Below, piece after piece: positions 21,789 through 33,648 of a stretch of DNA of 64,000 nucleotides (position 1 is the stretch's first letter; each line of letters begins with the position of its first letter). Below the pieces are notes generated by a model. It worked only from the letters and a program-made list of their open reading frames with translations. It was not told the DNA's origin and searched no databases. The position numbers and the translations under genes are program-made. The DNA is from Marisa cornuarietis (taxonomy: Eukaryota; Mollusca; Gastropoda; Architaenioglossa; Ampullariidae). Location: assembly GCA_004794655.1 (NCBI GenBank), contig SMMW01000125.1, positions 1,655,001 to 1,719,000 of the forward strand, written 5' to 3'.

Positions 21789-21904
21789 ACTCACTCACTC
21801 ACTCACTCACCCACTCACTCACTCACTCACTCACTCACTCACTCACTCACTCACTCACTCACTCACTCACTCACTCACTCACTCACTCACTCACTCACTC
21901 ACTC
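21789..21904. repeat. (ACTC)n tetranucleotide array
   Basis: About 28 ACTC units with one CCC variant. Longer sister of the array at 14208-14256. Confidence 0.95.
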
Positions 21905-22039
21905 TCTAAAATAGTCGTTAGCAGGATGCTATTGGTTTCTTTGAGAATTTCTTAAGCCATATTATCTCACAAGTGTAGAGTTTCAACCAGACTTCACTAT
22001 CCTAAGAAGCAGGTTTAGTTACCAAAGGTAACAGTAGGT

Positions 22040-22420
22040 GCACTTCGGGTGGTGCAGGTTGAGACGTGTTACCAGACGGCGCCACAGTCCACAGGTCGGT
22101 TTGTGTGTACACCAGTTGTTGGCACCACCACATGTTACAATCGACTCACTCGGGCCTAGGCCTGTAGAAACTCAGTAGTGACCCCATCCTGCCCCCATAG
22201 ACACATTCATTAGGAAATTATTAATAAAAAATGTCGCGAGTTCACCTGTAACATTTTATTTTCATTGACTTTCCATTTCACTTAACAACAGACTATTCTG
22301 CGGGTCTCCCTACTGCGGATACGATCTGCTGACTTACTGAAGGCCAAGTTTTTATTTCATGCTTCGGAAAACTCCGATAAAGTAGATGTCATTGTCAAAC
22401 CTGTGTATAGCAACGAGTAA
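22040..22420. repeat. Dispersed repeat family A, copy 2
   Basis: Same orientation as copy 1 (130-560). The shared order is 'cactcgggcctaggcctgta', then 'tgcggatacgatctg', then 'cttcggaaaactccgataaa'. Moderately diverged. Confidence 0.5.
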
Positions 22421-23025
22421 ACATTTCTAGACTCCGCCATGTTTCCATTCCTCTTCACGACCTGAGAAACAAGTGGATTAGTTATTCCACTGCCACAGTG
22501 ACAGAAAGAGGTGAGGTTTGTCCTCACAATACTTTTACTTCAAGACATGTCAGCACGTTTTTATTTACTTTTGTAGTTGATTAAAAATAACTTCAGTTTA
22601 GCGATAACATCACCAAAGACAAACACTAACTGGGTCTGGAGAGAAGGAGACAAGTTGTAAGTGTGTAGTAATCAGAAGTAATAATAATAATGCGAACTTA
22701 TATTGCGCAGAATCACGAATAAGATAGATCGCACTCTCTGCGCAGTACAATTTGATAGAAAGAAACATAACAACCAATAGACAGTGAGGTACACATAGGG
22801 ACACTGAACAACATAAAGATGAGGTACAAGTCAGGAATAATACTTTGTAAACAGATATGTTTTAACAGAGAGTTTGAATGCAGCCTTAGAGGCTGAGTGG
22901 CGAATGTGATGTGGTAGAGAGTTCCACTGCTGAGCAGCACAAAGGGAGACCATCCGTTGTCCATATGTGACTATCTTTGTGAGAGGGAGGGATAAAATGC
23001 GGGAGTCTGATGAGGAGCGAAGGTT

Positions 23026-23834
23026 TCAGGCAGGAGTTTTGACAGACAAGATTTCATTAAAGTAACTGGGGGAGTGACCTGCGAAGAAACCATAGCAGAG
23101 AGTTGAGAGCTTGTAGTCTATTCTAGCTTTAACTGGTAGCCAATGAAGAGAGCGAAGAAGTGGTGAGACATGATCATGTTTGCGAGTCCGAAAAACGAGA
23201 CGAGCAGCTGAGTTCTGGACCTTCTGAAGCTTATCAAGGAGGTATTGAGGACAGCCAGCAAGAAGAGAGTTGCAGTAGTCTAATTTAGACAGAATAAACG
23301 AGCAGATAAGAATTTTGGTGATTGAGGCGGACAGAGTATGGCGAATAGAGCTGATCTTCCGGAGCTCATAGTATGCAGATCGACAAATGTGAGAGACAAG
23401 TTTATCAAGAGACATGTCAGCAGACATCATGTAACCTAAGTTACGTGCCCAAGTTACAAAAGGAACATCGGCATTGCCTACCCGAACAGAAACAGGCAGT
23501 GAAGAGTAAACCCTGGCTCTCCTCTTTGAAAAAAGTAAAGCTTCTGTTTTTTCAACGTTTAGCTTTAACTTGTTGTGGGTCATCCATAGCCTAATATCCG
23601 AAATACAATCTTGGATGCTCTGGATAGTAGTGTGAGCCTGAGAAGGAGAACAACTGGTATACAGCTGGGTGTCGTCAGCAAAGGATTGATGGGATATAGA
23701 GTGAGATTGAATTAGAGTGGTAAGTGTCTTCATGTCCAAGATGAAGAGGATGAGACCAAGTACAGAGCCTTGTGGGACTCCTGAGTGAATAGAGACAGGT
23801 GAAGACAAGCAGCCATCCACTATAACTGACTGAG
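23026..23834 (-). pseudogene. LINE reverse transcriptase, C-terminal half
   Basis: Starts with 'HSGVPQGSVLGLILFIL', then the catalytic palm box 'QSFADDTQLY', 'NKLKLNVEKTEALL', then the C-terminal region 'SKLDYCNSLLAGCP' and 'NSAARLVFRTRKHDHVSPLL' ending at TGA/TAA near 23026. The FADD box is intact. It is 264 codons from the first Met, but translation could only reach it in-frame without the upstream frameshift. Confidence 0.85.
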
Positions 23835-23856
23835 TCCTATCTGAGAGATATGACTA

Positions 23857-24430
23857 AAAACCAGCTGAGTGGGGAGCCTGAGATGCCATAGAGAGTACTG
23901 AGTCTGTGAATGAGAGTAGTGTGAACTATGGTATCAAAGGCAGCAGACAGGTCTAACATGGTGAGAAATGAGATGTCACCTCTATCCAGAGCAGACAAAA
24001 TGTCGTTTGTCACCTTCAGCAGAGCAGTCTCAGTTCTGTGAAAAGGGCGATAAGCAGACTGTGATGGAGAAATCAAGTTTTCAGAGTTCAGATGGGATAG
24101 AAGTTGCTTGAGAACTATTTTCTCAAGGATTTTAGACAGAAATGGTAAGTTTGAGACTGCACGGTAATTGTCTAATACATTGATGTCGAGGGTAGGCTTT
24201 TTTAACAGCGGCTTCACTAAGGCTGTTTTAAAGGTGGAAGGGAAAATGCCAGAAGTCAAGCTATCGTTGACTATTTCTGTTAGGGCAGGAAGTAGGACGT
24301 CCAGACAGTCTACCAGTAGAGGGGTGGGAACTGGGTCCAGTGGACAGGTTGTGGGTTTTGACTGGAGTATCATGCTCTTAAGCTCGCTTTCCGAGATGGG
24401 CTGAAAGGAAGAAAAAGAGCCTTGCCAGAT
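23857..24430 (-). pseudogene. LINE reverse transcriptase, N-terminal half
   Basis: Contains 'SKPTTCPLDPVPTPLLVDCL', 'TALVKPLLKKPTLD', 'NYRAVSNLPFLSKILEK', 'SAYRPFHRTETALLKVTND' and the first palm aspartate motif 'LDLSAAFDTI'. The order and wording match L2/CR1-type RT. A one-base insertion near 23857 (extra T after the codons for 'PLSWF') throws the frame into a stop, separating it from the second half. Confidence 0.85.
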
Positions 24431-24539
24431 GGTCGATGTGGCTAGCAGGATTGTGCGCAACAAGTTTAAGCCGAATGTCAAAAATCTTCCGGACAAAAAA
24501 TTTGCTGAAGGCCTCAGGGAGTAAAGCAGGTGCATTGAC

Positions 24540-26058
24540 TGCAGGGCAGTTGCGGCCTGTTAGTGCGGCCCAGCAGATGGTTGTGGGTCTTAAACAGGCT
24601 TCGACTCGACGAGCAAGTGCCGATGTGAGCACGAATGAATGCAGCTTTGGCTGAATGAACAAGGTCAATGACTGAACGCTTGGCAGCATTTAGCAGCTGC
24701 TTGTGGACGGTCAGCCCAGACCTTCGCCACAACTTCTCAGCTCGTCGCCGCTCCGCCTTAGCTCTCTGCAGCTCACCACGAATGTTAGGGTACCATGGCG
24801 CATGTTTCCTGGGGTGAACTTGGATACACACAGCAGGAGCTTGGACTTCCAGCACGGAGCGGAGAACAGCCACGAGCCTTTCAGTAGAAGTTGAGGTGCA
24901 GAGAGCAAGTTCGGTTCTCAGGTCTTCACGAAACATAGACATGTCCATGTCACGAATACGACGAAGAGTGCGAAACACTGGTGTGAGCGGTGGGTGGCTG
25001 GCTGACAGATCAAACCGCACACAGTAATGGTCTGAAGAGAGCACATTGGAGACTGTAACTGTACGTATCACTTGATCAACAGGTCTGTGCACCACCCAAT
25101 CCAGGATATGCTTTTTCACGTGTGTTGGCTCAGTGACTGACTGGGTGAACTGCAAGACATCAAGCAGATCTGTTATCCTCTTGGTATACTGATGGTTTTC
25201 CTCGTCAAAATGGACATCAAAGTCACCCACTACCACAGGTATGCCACTGAGCGTATTGCAGTGGTCAAGCAGATCATGAAATTCCAATAGAAACATATTA
25301 TCTGTCAATTTGTTTGTTATATTTGGTTGTGGTCTATATAAACACATAAGGTGAACTTCTCTGTCTGGCAGTGAGAGTCTTACATTAACAAATTCAAATG
25401 ACGAGTGTATAAAAGGGAGATCATTAACAAACGCAAGGTGACTCAGGAGAGATGTTTTAAAGATGACAGCAATCCCTCCTCCTCGACTGACACGGGGAAA
25501 TGAGCGTATACTGTAATTAACTGGAGTCAGATCAACACAGACACCCTCATCACCACAATGTCTGAGCCACGTTTCAGTCAGTAACATGATGTCCTGATCA
25601 TTGTCATTGATGAACTCCACGATCTCAGTTCTCTTCTGTGCCTGCTGGTTGGATGACACAGACCGGGCATTAAACAGCGCAATGCGGAGATGTAGCGGAG
25701 AAGAGCGCTTCCTATCATTGAACGAATGCAGACTGTTGACATGACTAATCGGCACTGACATTAGATTGCTAACATTCACAGTTTCCCTCACCTCTTTCTC
25801 AAAAGGATTGTGGCTGCTCACTCTGGCACTAGTGACACAAATCTGTCTCTGTTTGCGACGACCCGCACGATGCGAGCGAAGACGTGGGAGATGATAGCCG
25901 ACACCAACACGTCTGATAGCAGCGGCAACAGTAGGAGTCAGCTCGGTTGATGGCACTGACAGCAGTTGACTTCGTGTGTAAGTGAGACAAACATGAACTC
26001 TGGGAGATCTACAGCAAGGAAGGACATCACAGCACAACGCACTCATCATGGGAGACAC
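24540..26058 (-). CDS. LINE endonuclease domain and linker
   Basis: An uninterrupted frame of about 505 codons encodes an apurinic-like endonuclease, which nicks target DNA to prime reverse transcription (family knowledge). From the N-terminus: a basic region (residues 45-90), 'LFNARS' (about 130, active-site Asn), 'MLLTETWL' (about 165, metal-binding Glu), 'MCLYRPQPN' (about 248), 'VVVGDFDVHF' (about 275), 'HILDWVVHRP' (about 318) and 'SSDHYCV' (about 345, catalytic Asp-His). The usual GDFN reads GDFD here, so a normally conserved Asn is Asp. A linker 'HAPWYPNIRGELQRAK' follows. The frame is lost near 24540 and the last codons (to 24514) are out of register. Start chosen at the first Met; no separate ORF1 seen. 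Confidence 0.85.
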
Positions 26059-26069
26059 TTAAACTCAAG

Positions 26070-29030
26070 TAAATAGATGAATACAACAAAAAAACGACTG
26101 AGAGCTGATCACTCTATAATATTGCGTTTGAAATAAAATCAGATTATTTAAAGTGAGAACTATTTTATCAAAATAAAATGCAGTACGATAATATTTAATA
26201 AGACAATAAGATATTAGAACGGATGATGATTTAAAGATAGGCTAAGTTTGCGATAAGAGAAAACAGAACGAGCAACAAGAAAACGAGATAAAGAATCAGA
26301 TGTAAAATCTATGTAATGGCGGATCGAGAATGTGACCGTTAAAAGTAAAGTCCGCAACAAAAAACAGAAAGGAAGGCAATTACAGATAGTAAAACAATAA
26401 CAAAGTAAAGCTGAAGAGAAACAAATACAACATGTAACTAAAACAAACCTATAGGTACAAATAAACAGAGGCGTTGCACAAGGAAATGGAAAAATCTCAG
26501 GAGAACAAAGCAACTCAGCCTGTCAGGCGCAGCCTCGTTTTCAAGTTTTTATTTATATATCATCTATACAGAGCTTTTGAATATTAAATTTGTAGTCTTA
26601 AATATAAAAACATTTTTTAAGGTTGAACAGAGAATAATTAAGTAAAGATGAAAAACACCATGTGTTAACTGTTATTTGACAGTGTTCAGATACCTCTTCA
26701 TTTCAACAGAATTGTTCTGTCTTAAGAAATAAGCAGAGTGATAACAAATAACAATATGGAAATTTATTGAGACTATGTAGCTGGTATGACAGTTAACGGG
26801 TTCATTTCGAGTTAATGGTCGAGCTGCCATCGAATCAATACTTTGCTTGTTTGGTAACTCATACAGAGAAATAACTACTACAGGTAAATCCTGCAGCAGG
26901 TGTGGGCCTTGAGTCATTTGAATAGCTGTTGTGCACGTGACTGGACCAGACAATCATGACTGGAACGCTTCACCCGCCATACCGAAGAATAACGATCTGC
27001 GATCTGCGAAGTGTGTTGGTTACTTTGACCTCTCGAGAACCACACCCCTGGCTTGCGTACCACGTGATACACGTTGCGACATACAAAAACCTCTCCCTTT
27101 GCACAACCCACTGTTTATGTAATTATAGTATATACAAAAGGTATACACAATGCACACTGTTTGTATACTTTTCATGTGGGTATCGGCACTTTAAAAAACA
27201 CACACACATGCACACAGATGCATGTGAACGCACACACGCACACACCCAACGCATGCAGCTATATCTTTCACATGGGAAAACCCAAGGTTCGATGGTAGAG
27301 GTCGCATTACATGGTTTGGGATTTACCAGTCTAGTCACTGTTATGTCTCATGGCAACCCAGCACAACCTTTCCTGTGGTGACACTTGACACAGTGCCATA
27401 TATCCTGCACCAGGTTCTAGCAGTCACACCTGCCTTCGCTGCCTGGTATTTGTAATGTGTGAGACAGTCTATGAAGGGTGGTGCTGATCAAAGCCGTGTT
27501 TTTCTGAGAAATTACCAACTGTGTGCTTCAAGTTCCGTTATCCAAAGTTCTAGAAATTCATTTCTGTTTCTAATTTACACAGATTTGACTAGGTTTGTGG
27601 TAAGTACGGAGATCTTATGTATTTTATACTGTGTACTATCACTGTGGTGTACTTTGATATAACATTATTTGAGAGGTTCAATGTGTCGAATGATCCACCA
27701 GCACTGCTCTGGCGACCACTAAGAAATGTAAAGGCGGGATTCTTCCAGACAGTAGGAAGAGAATGGTTTCAACCGTGCGAGGGAAGGTAGGAATACACGC
27801 GGTGCTGACAGCTAGCGGCCAGTCGCCTCCATTACTACCCGGACAATAGGCAGGGTGGAGATCACAGACACTGCCAACTAGCCTGGCAATCAAACGTCTT
27901 TCTCACCCGTACTTGCTGTAGGGTCTGAGAGGTCAGGCGAGACGACTTCTATCTGAACAAACTGTCATGGTTAGGACTGAGTTTATTCTCCATAAACAAA
28001 CCAAAGGAAATAAAGAGAATGTAAATGAGAGAAGGATGATCAGTGCAAAGGACACACACACATAAAGACAACTGAAGTATAAAACTTTACTTTTTTTGGT
28101 TCTTTCTTTATTTGTCTCTGTATCTCTTTATCTTTCTTTACTCATAAGCGAAGATATCAATATTCAACATTTTCAGTTCATTCCCATGGTGACCGTCAAT
28201 TGAGAACAAAGGCGGGCGGGGAGAAGGTTGTGGACAAACGACTTGTAGTCCATGATTACATCTACGGTCACAAAGGCTTGGACTTCAGTTTTGCACCCGT
28301 GGTTTGATTTTGTAATATTTATTTTTATATTTATGTGTGCATTCCAATACCTCACCGAAGTTGTTAGTGCGACGTGAACACTAGTGGCTACACTACAATA
28401 TTATTATCTGATTTTCTAGTTGTTTTGTAGACTCACACCATGAATCTGGAAAATGACAGTCTGCGTCCATCTAATCCATTCGGTGTTGTTTCTACTAGAC
28501 CATTTCTACTAGATCACTATCTTCAGTTTCATGGCAGCTGCTCATCGTGCACCTCTGGGAAGTAATCTGCAAATGTACAATAACATCCGAGGCTGGAATC
28601 AAGAGGACAGAACTTACATATACACTGCTGTTAGTGTGGCTCTGGTGTCATTTGCTTCGTTTTGGACAACCAAACGAAAATGAGTAAGAGCAACAGCAAA
28701 ATATAGTTTGTAACTGTAAGTGGTTCAACGTAAAATGTGTCCCTGGACAACACGTGGTCCACTGGATGTTTATAGAGTATATGACATACAGACAGTCGCT
28801 CAGAAGGTTGACAGCAGCAGTTAGCACTACTAGAGATGGTACATACTGCGATTGTCTGCATGGTGAGGCTTGCCTACACTTGTCATGGATGTTTTGGAAG
28901 TGTATAATACATCAATCCAACAAGTGTCTTAGTCTTGAATCGCAATGTTCAATACACCAGTAAACATGAACACTGACCCCTGCTGTCTTGTCAGTGAGGT
29001 GAGGGCGCCATGTCTTACTGATGTTCACTT
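26070..29030. other. Gap: about 3 kb without a supported gene
   Basis: AT-rich sequence with a short mixed CA run (27196-27245). Open frames such as 26956-27381 (+) and 26214-26513 (-) have no domain, repeat partner or phase-consistent splice sites. Part of 26070-26530 may be 5' untranslated sequence of the adjacent LINE. Confidence 0.35.
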
Positions 29031-29036
29031 TACTAC

Positions 29037-29333
29037 CTTGCGCCAGTTTTTTTTTCATCCCAGCTTTTAGCAACATGCCACCTCTAATGTTTCTAGCATC
29101 TTTATTTCGCACTAACTTATTAATTTCCACGGTACGGTTGTGAACATTCTTTTGAATGATGGCCCCTGACACATTCACACTTGTATACATCCTCTCGCAG
29201 CTCACTGCCTGGTGCCGCTGGGTGCACACATCATCCTCCTTGATGTTCTCAATATTTAGATTCTTGCGGGTCCATACTCCCAGAGTGACATGATCAGTGT
29301 GATATGAAGTTTTTCGACATGCTTGCCTTGCAT
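29037..29333 (-). CDS. Possible exon, strand-rich, phase 1-1 (297 bp)
   Basis: On the minus strand an AG acceptor ('gatgatgacag', ending at plus 29334) opens a frame that stays open to a GT donor ('gcgcaag' then 'gtagta'). The length is 297 bp, exactly 99 codons, with phase-1 borders on both sides. Internal sequence is strand-like and polar ('RTVEINKLVRNKDARNIRGG', then 'LLKAGMKKKLAQ'). The phase pattern, the size (three times 33 codons) and the ending in small/polar residues before a Gly codon resemble the 93-105 bp exons of the plus-strand gene at 43.3-54.3 kb. I do not recognise the family. The acceptor has a poor pyrimidine tract, so this is tentative. The frame runs on to 28912 if the donor is not used. 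Confidence 0.35.
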
Positions 29334-29567
29334 CTGTCATCACACTGATCCCGTCGGTCAGAGGAGATCAACGTTCTGTTTGAAGTGCACCTGCGACAGA
29401 CTGGCGCCTCAAGAAGAAGACTGCAGATCTATGTCAGCCGTTTTCTCAATAATGTATCACTTACATGTCCAAAATTGATAAACTTAGCAAATGTTCTATA
29501 TTGAATGGGGTTCATCCCCGATGTAATGTACGCAACGTAATTCTTTAATTTACAGAATAACTGTCAC

Positions 29568-29681
29568 CTAGCGGGGACGACGAGTTCCCGACGATAATAA
29601 GTCCGGTAGGACAGCCAATGATGATCACCACATGCCCATCCATTTTTGACATCTTCACTTCGAGCGAAGAGGTGCACGAGA
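29568..29681 (-). CDS. Possible exon, strand-rich, phase 1-1 (114 bp)
   Basis: On the minus strand, acceptor 'gctcattcag' is followed by an open 114-bp segment and a donor 'ccgctag' then 'gtgaca'. Both borders are phase 1. It encodes 'SSLEVKMSKMDGHVVIIIGC' followed by 'PTGLIIVGNSSSPL': alternating hydrophobic residues, as in beta-strand repeats. It lies 234 bp upstream of the candidate exon 29037-29333 in the same orientation and joins it in frame. Together they may be the end of a minus-strand paralogue of the plus-strand gene. No further upstream exons could be established. Confidence 0.4.
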
Positions 29682-29699
29682 CTGAATGAGCATGCACGT

Positions 29700-31838
29700 G
29701 ATCTACATTGTTCTTCACCTTGTCGTGCTCACCAACAAACAAACACGGACCGTTAAGCAACATTTGAAAAATGTGGGACATTTGAAAATGGTGAACGAGC
29801 AATGTGTTACAGTCGTGAATTGTTGCCTATTTTTAAAAGTACGAACATTGCACCAAAAGATGCACTTTATGTCAGTTACCAGGTGAATAAACTGAAAATG
29901 TTTAATATTGTTATCCCCGCTTATGAGTAAAGAAAGATATAGAGATATAGAGACAGATAAATTAAAGCAATGAAAATAAAGTTTGAAAGGTCAAGCCGAC
30001 GCAACATTATTTCTTTATGATCGGGTTAAGTTCGTTTTAAAATAATAATTCTAAAAATATGAGTTAATAATGATCCTTAATATTAAAGATATAACCCTTC
30101 AAACATCGGCATTCTCACCTGCAACTAGGAAGGGTATGGGGGGAATAATAACTCTCCTATACTGAAGAGTTCTCTCACGTGATCGAACTATTTTATAACA
30201 ACGAGTGTGGATGTCTTCGAGTCAAATGAAGAAACATCACTCAGGTTGTCGTGTTCAAGAAGCGACTTTGTTCGCCCAAAAATGAAACAGCTGAATTTGG
30301 AATACAGCCCTACAGATTGGAATTTTATTTAGAAGCTTCGAATTAAGTTAAACAAATAATTAAATGGTCCAAACTGAATTCATTCAACAGACTGGTAAGT
30401 CAATCAGATCAAAATTTAATGGACAACAATAGTTACAACTGACTGCTGATAAGGATACTTTACAATTAAAAATATAATGATAGTTTGAAACATGTTTATC
30501 GATGTAAAAACTTATTTCTTCCTCATTTAGCTGCATGCAAAATTTTCTATTTACTTACTGATACTCGATCGCACGTGTTCCCGTTTAAGCTCTTTATAAT
30601 ATATTTATCATCCTCAATTCTTTTTTTTCCTTTTTTTAGCTGTTTTGATCACGCACAGCAATGGTGCCCTCACACTGTCAGTTGTTTTGAGCATTATGTT
30701 GGATAAAGATACGACTGATGATGTGTTTGTGACTGTCACACGATGTTACTTGTAGACCAGACGGTGTAGAAACTGTCGTTGTTGTATATCTGTGCTTGAT
30801 CTACCAGCAGTCGAAGTTGGTTTTAACATCTCGTGCTGTTGTATAGTAAACACTGCTGTAGGAATAAGATTTCTTCGTTTTACTGAAATTCCAAGACTTG
30901 CTTGTACTGTATAAGTGACTGGATAACAATCCATTGTGAAATGTTTTGAGCAAATTCATGAGTACGGTGTGGGGACCAAGTTCACATGGCACATTTGAAC
31001 AAAGTGAATCCACTGGCAATTGCTGCCATTATGTTTAGGATTGCCTTCATGAGTACAAACTAACTCCCTCTGAGTGTCGATGAGAACATTCAGCAAAAGC
31101 ACAATATGTCCTGGTCAGTTTTCTTTCTTGCATCTTTTCTCTTCGACTTATCCTAGTGCAAACGGTGCTACTTTTAGAAATACCTTCGTTTCTTCACTTC
31201 CTGTATACTCGACAAATATAAAATCTTTCATGCCTCTCTGTCATAAAAGACCACCGAACATGTTTTTGTGATACTTCGTGCTGTGTTTCCAGCGATTTTT
31301 ACTCAGCAATCGGGTTGGGCTTTAAAGAAAAGGACAGCCATCACTACGCGCGTCTTGTGGGACAGACTGACTCACCTTGTGTCCACTGCATACAGGTTAA
31401 CTTACTGACAGGCAGCTTCGGGTCTCTTTGTTTTGTAGCCGCCAGCATAATAAAATCCTTCGATACTGAAGAAGTCTTCTTAGAAAGTATGCTTTGATAT
31501 ATGTATTTATTTCAAAATCAAGAAGTTGGTTATGCCAGCAAGCTATGGCTGTCTCGATCATTGTCTTTCTGAGTGGTTACAGAAAGCGGTTTATAGCGAG
31601 TTTATCGTTTCTTAATGAATTTAATTCAGCATTAATTCAGACCAAGGCTCTAAGGAACTTACCTTAAACTTGATTTATTCTGTAACACACTTAACTCTTT
31701 TTTATTGTTTCACCATGTTGTTTCGAACACATTCACATCGTGCGTTGTGTTAGCTTATCTTATCAAATTATTTAACATATTATAACAGTCTTCATCTTAT
31801 AATCAATCATTTATTATCTTCACACACAAACACACACA

Positions 31839-31889
<51 letters not shown>

Positions 31890-32200
31890 ACGCGCGTTCT
31901 CACTAATACGAACAGAAATAATTATAAACACAGGAAAGTCAAATTATTCTAAAATAAAAAAAAAAGTTATATTTCTCTTTCCCGGTAACTTATCTTCAAT
32001 GTGACATTCCGGTTTGAAGTTTCTGGAGTAAATAGTTGCTATTTGAGTGTTATAACTAGAATCACCATTCACAGCTCTCACAAGAGCTTGTTTCTCACTC
32101 TTTATTGTCTTGTCTTCGTATGCGGAAAGCCACGACAAATACTCGGCTGAGGAAAACGTTTTGTTGGATCTTCACCCTGCCTCAGGGTCGGGATAGGGAA
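29700..32200. other. Gap: possible minus-strand gene body, nothing firm
   Basis: AT-rich. A minus-strand open segment (about 32150 to 31980) reads 'AEYLSWLSAYEDKTIKSEKQ' onward between a CAG acceptor and a weak GT, but its phases (1 in, 2 out) match no neighbour, so it is not called. A (CA)n array occupies 31826-31887. Confidence 0.3.
31820..31887. repeat. (CA)n microsatellite
   Basis: About 30 CA units with AA interruptions at the left edge and a CGTGCACGCGCG end. Confidence 0.95.
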
Positions 32201-32203
32201 GAC

Positions 32204-32290
32204 TGTAAAAGTCTGCATCGGGGGTAACCTACCCTCCCTCGCCCGGGTGAAACCATTTTAAAAACCGCCCACACAAAGTTTCGCCTTTAA
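32204..32290. repeat. Dispersed repeat family B, copy 2
   Basis: Matches 2536-2620, same orientation, with the shared 'cctcgcccgggtgaaaccat'. It ends about 215 bp upstream of the TATA-like box of the predicted gene, so it might supply or disturb upstream regulatory sequence (inference). Confidence 0.65.
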
Positions 32291-32503
32291 CAGAGAACTT
32301 TTTTCTTACGCTCAGTTAAAAGATTGGATTATCATTTCGGGACCAAAGGATATGAGAATCAATTAGGTTAAAAGCTATAATGATGCTATTTTTTATATCA
32401 TGACAGTAAGAATTTTAACAGACATTTAGGTAAGGAGACTCTGTATCCCATGATTTTAATCTCACATCGTCGCTGCTGTCTCGGACACTAGAACAAGCAG
32501 TTG

Positions 32504-32511
32504 TATATAAA
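32504..32511 (+). promoter_or_regulatory. TATA-like box upstream of predicted gene
   Basis: 'tatataaa' lies 163 bp upstream of the first in-frame Met (32668) of the predicted multi-exon gene. It is followed at +25 to +35 by purine-rich sequence and, further on, by an AG acceptor at 32645-32646. An untranslated first exon between about 32535 and an intron before 32647 would fit. Other (TA)n runs in the window mean chance is possible. Confidence 0.35.
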
Positions 32512-32646
32512 CAGTTTAGAGGAGGAGACGTGGACAGACAGTTTTATTATTTTTTTTTCAATGTGTTTTATGAATTTAATGCCAGTTTAATAAACTAAAG
32601 CGTTATAAATCACAGTCTGCATACATATCGGTATGTCCTAAGGCAG

Positions 32647-32786
32647 AGTGAGCTCGACGATGCCACGATGCTTTGCTGCGAGTGGGATGACGACATCTTG
32701 ATCAGCATCTGCGACATGTTTGAAAAAACGGAGCTGGAGGGGGAGGTGGTCGGCCTGAGGCAGAAGAACGAGAAGCTGCAGACAAA
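32647..32786 (+). CDS. Predicted gene, coil exon 1 (cassette 1)
   Basis: An open segment between acceptor 'ctaaggcag' and donor 'gacaaa' then 'gtaagc'. The first in-frame Met is at 32668. From it the exon encodes about 39 residues: 'MLCCEWDDDILISICDMFEK' followed by a charged coil 'EVVGLRQKNEKLQT'. It ends in phase 2. The stretch 'DILISICDMFEK' through 'LRQKNEK' aligns without gaps to 'DKLTAALDMSEK' through 'LREKKEI' in the exon at 35319-35506, which shows a duplicated exon. If the acceptor is real, an upstream exon would add the residues SELDDAT before the Met. Confidence 0.6.
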
Positions 32787-33151
32787 GTAAGCGTAGGATG
32801 TTAATTACAATTGGCGAGTGACATATTTAATAGAGAGGGAAAGGTGTATGGACAGAGAAACAAAATATCAAGGTAGTTCCATTGTCATTTGTTCTAATAC
32901 AAGCTTGAATAACAACAGCTTCAGTAGATATTAGGCGACTTATTGTCAATTCTCACTTTACGTGTGCTGCTTTTTTTGATAGCTTTTCCTTGTTACTGTG
33001 TATATGTGCGCATGTCTGTGTGAATTCATGTCTACCAGTTTGCGAGACTGTCTTCAGTTTGTTTACCTGTCATTTTGTCTGTTTCCTGTCTCTATGTCAG
33101 TCTACCAGCTTGTCTCTTTGTTTGCATGCCTGTCGGTCTGTCTGATCTCAG

Positions 33152-33278
33152 CCTGAATGAGCTCCAGCAATGGCGAGATGACTTGCTGAAGGAAGCCAGG
33201 AAACGTACTAAGCGACGTCAGCAACATAACAACGAATCAATCATCATGATGGTGGAGGACTTGAAACATATTTTTGTT
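33152..33278 (+). CDS. Predicted gene, LxELQQxRD exon (cassette 1)
   Basis: A long pyrimidine-rich tract ends in acceptor 'gatctcag'; the donor is 'tttttgtt' then 'gtaagc'. Phase 2 in, phase 0 out, which joins the preceding exon in frame (Asn across the junction). It encodes 42 residues beginning 'LNELQQWRDDLLKEARKR' and ending in hydrophobic 'LKHIFV', helical and very basic in the middle. The partner exon 38149-38278 begins 'LVELQQQRDNFLDPAKK' and has identical phases. Confidence 0.7.
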
Positions 33279-33609
33279 GTAAGCATTAGTCTCATAAAGA
33301 ACTCAATGTAGGTCTTACTGATAAGTAACAACATATTTAAAAAAAAAATTAAAACTCAAATTTAGTAGAAAATAGTTTGTCATAGATGAGTCTGTGCCAT
33401 AACCTGACACGACCTTTTCTGTGCTGTTATGTATTGAAGGGGAGATAATGTAAAGATGGGTACTTGTGGGTTAAAGGGGCATTCTCGTGTGAATAATTAA
33501 TGTAGGTACGGGAATTTGTCTTTACTGTCAGGTAATAAGGTTATAATGTGTCTTGCACCACACACACACACACACCACACACACACACGCGCACACACAC
33601 ACACGCGCA

Positions 33610-33648
<39 letters not shown>

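Larger units (their letters stand above)
22660..26060 (-). mobile_element. Nearly full-length L2/CR1-like LINE, frameshifted
   Basis: A 3.4-kb minus-strand element. It has an N-terminal frame with endonuclease (26058 down to about 24540), a short linker in a second frame (about 24540-24420), the first half of RT in a third (about 24430-23857), the second half of RT in a further frame (23834-23026), and a 3' end carrying the family tail 'gcgaacttatattgcgcaga' (plus 22692) with an ATT-type tail at about 22680-22690. At least three frameshifts make it non-functional, but motif loss is small, so inactivation is not ancient. The 5' boundary above 26060 is not defined. The 5' region 26100-26530 shows no ORF1. 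Confidence 0.9.

Noticed and set aside
31980..32150. Minus-strand segment as another exon of a paralogue
   Set aside because: Plausible peptide, but phase 1 in and phase 2 out match no neighbour and the donor is weak.
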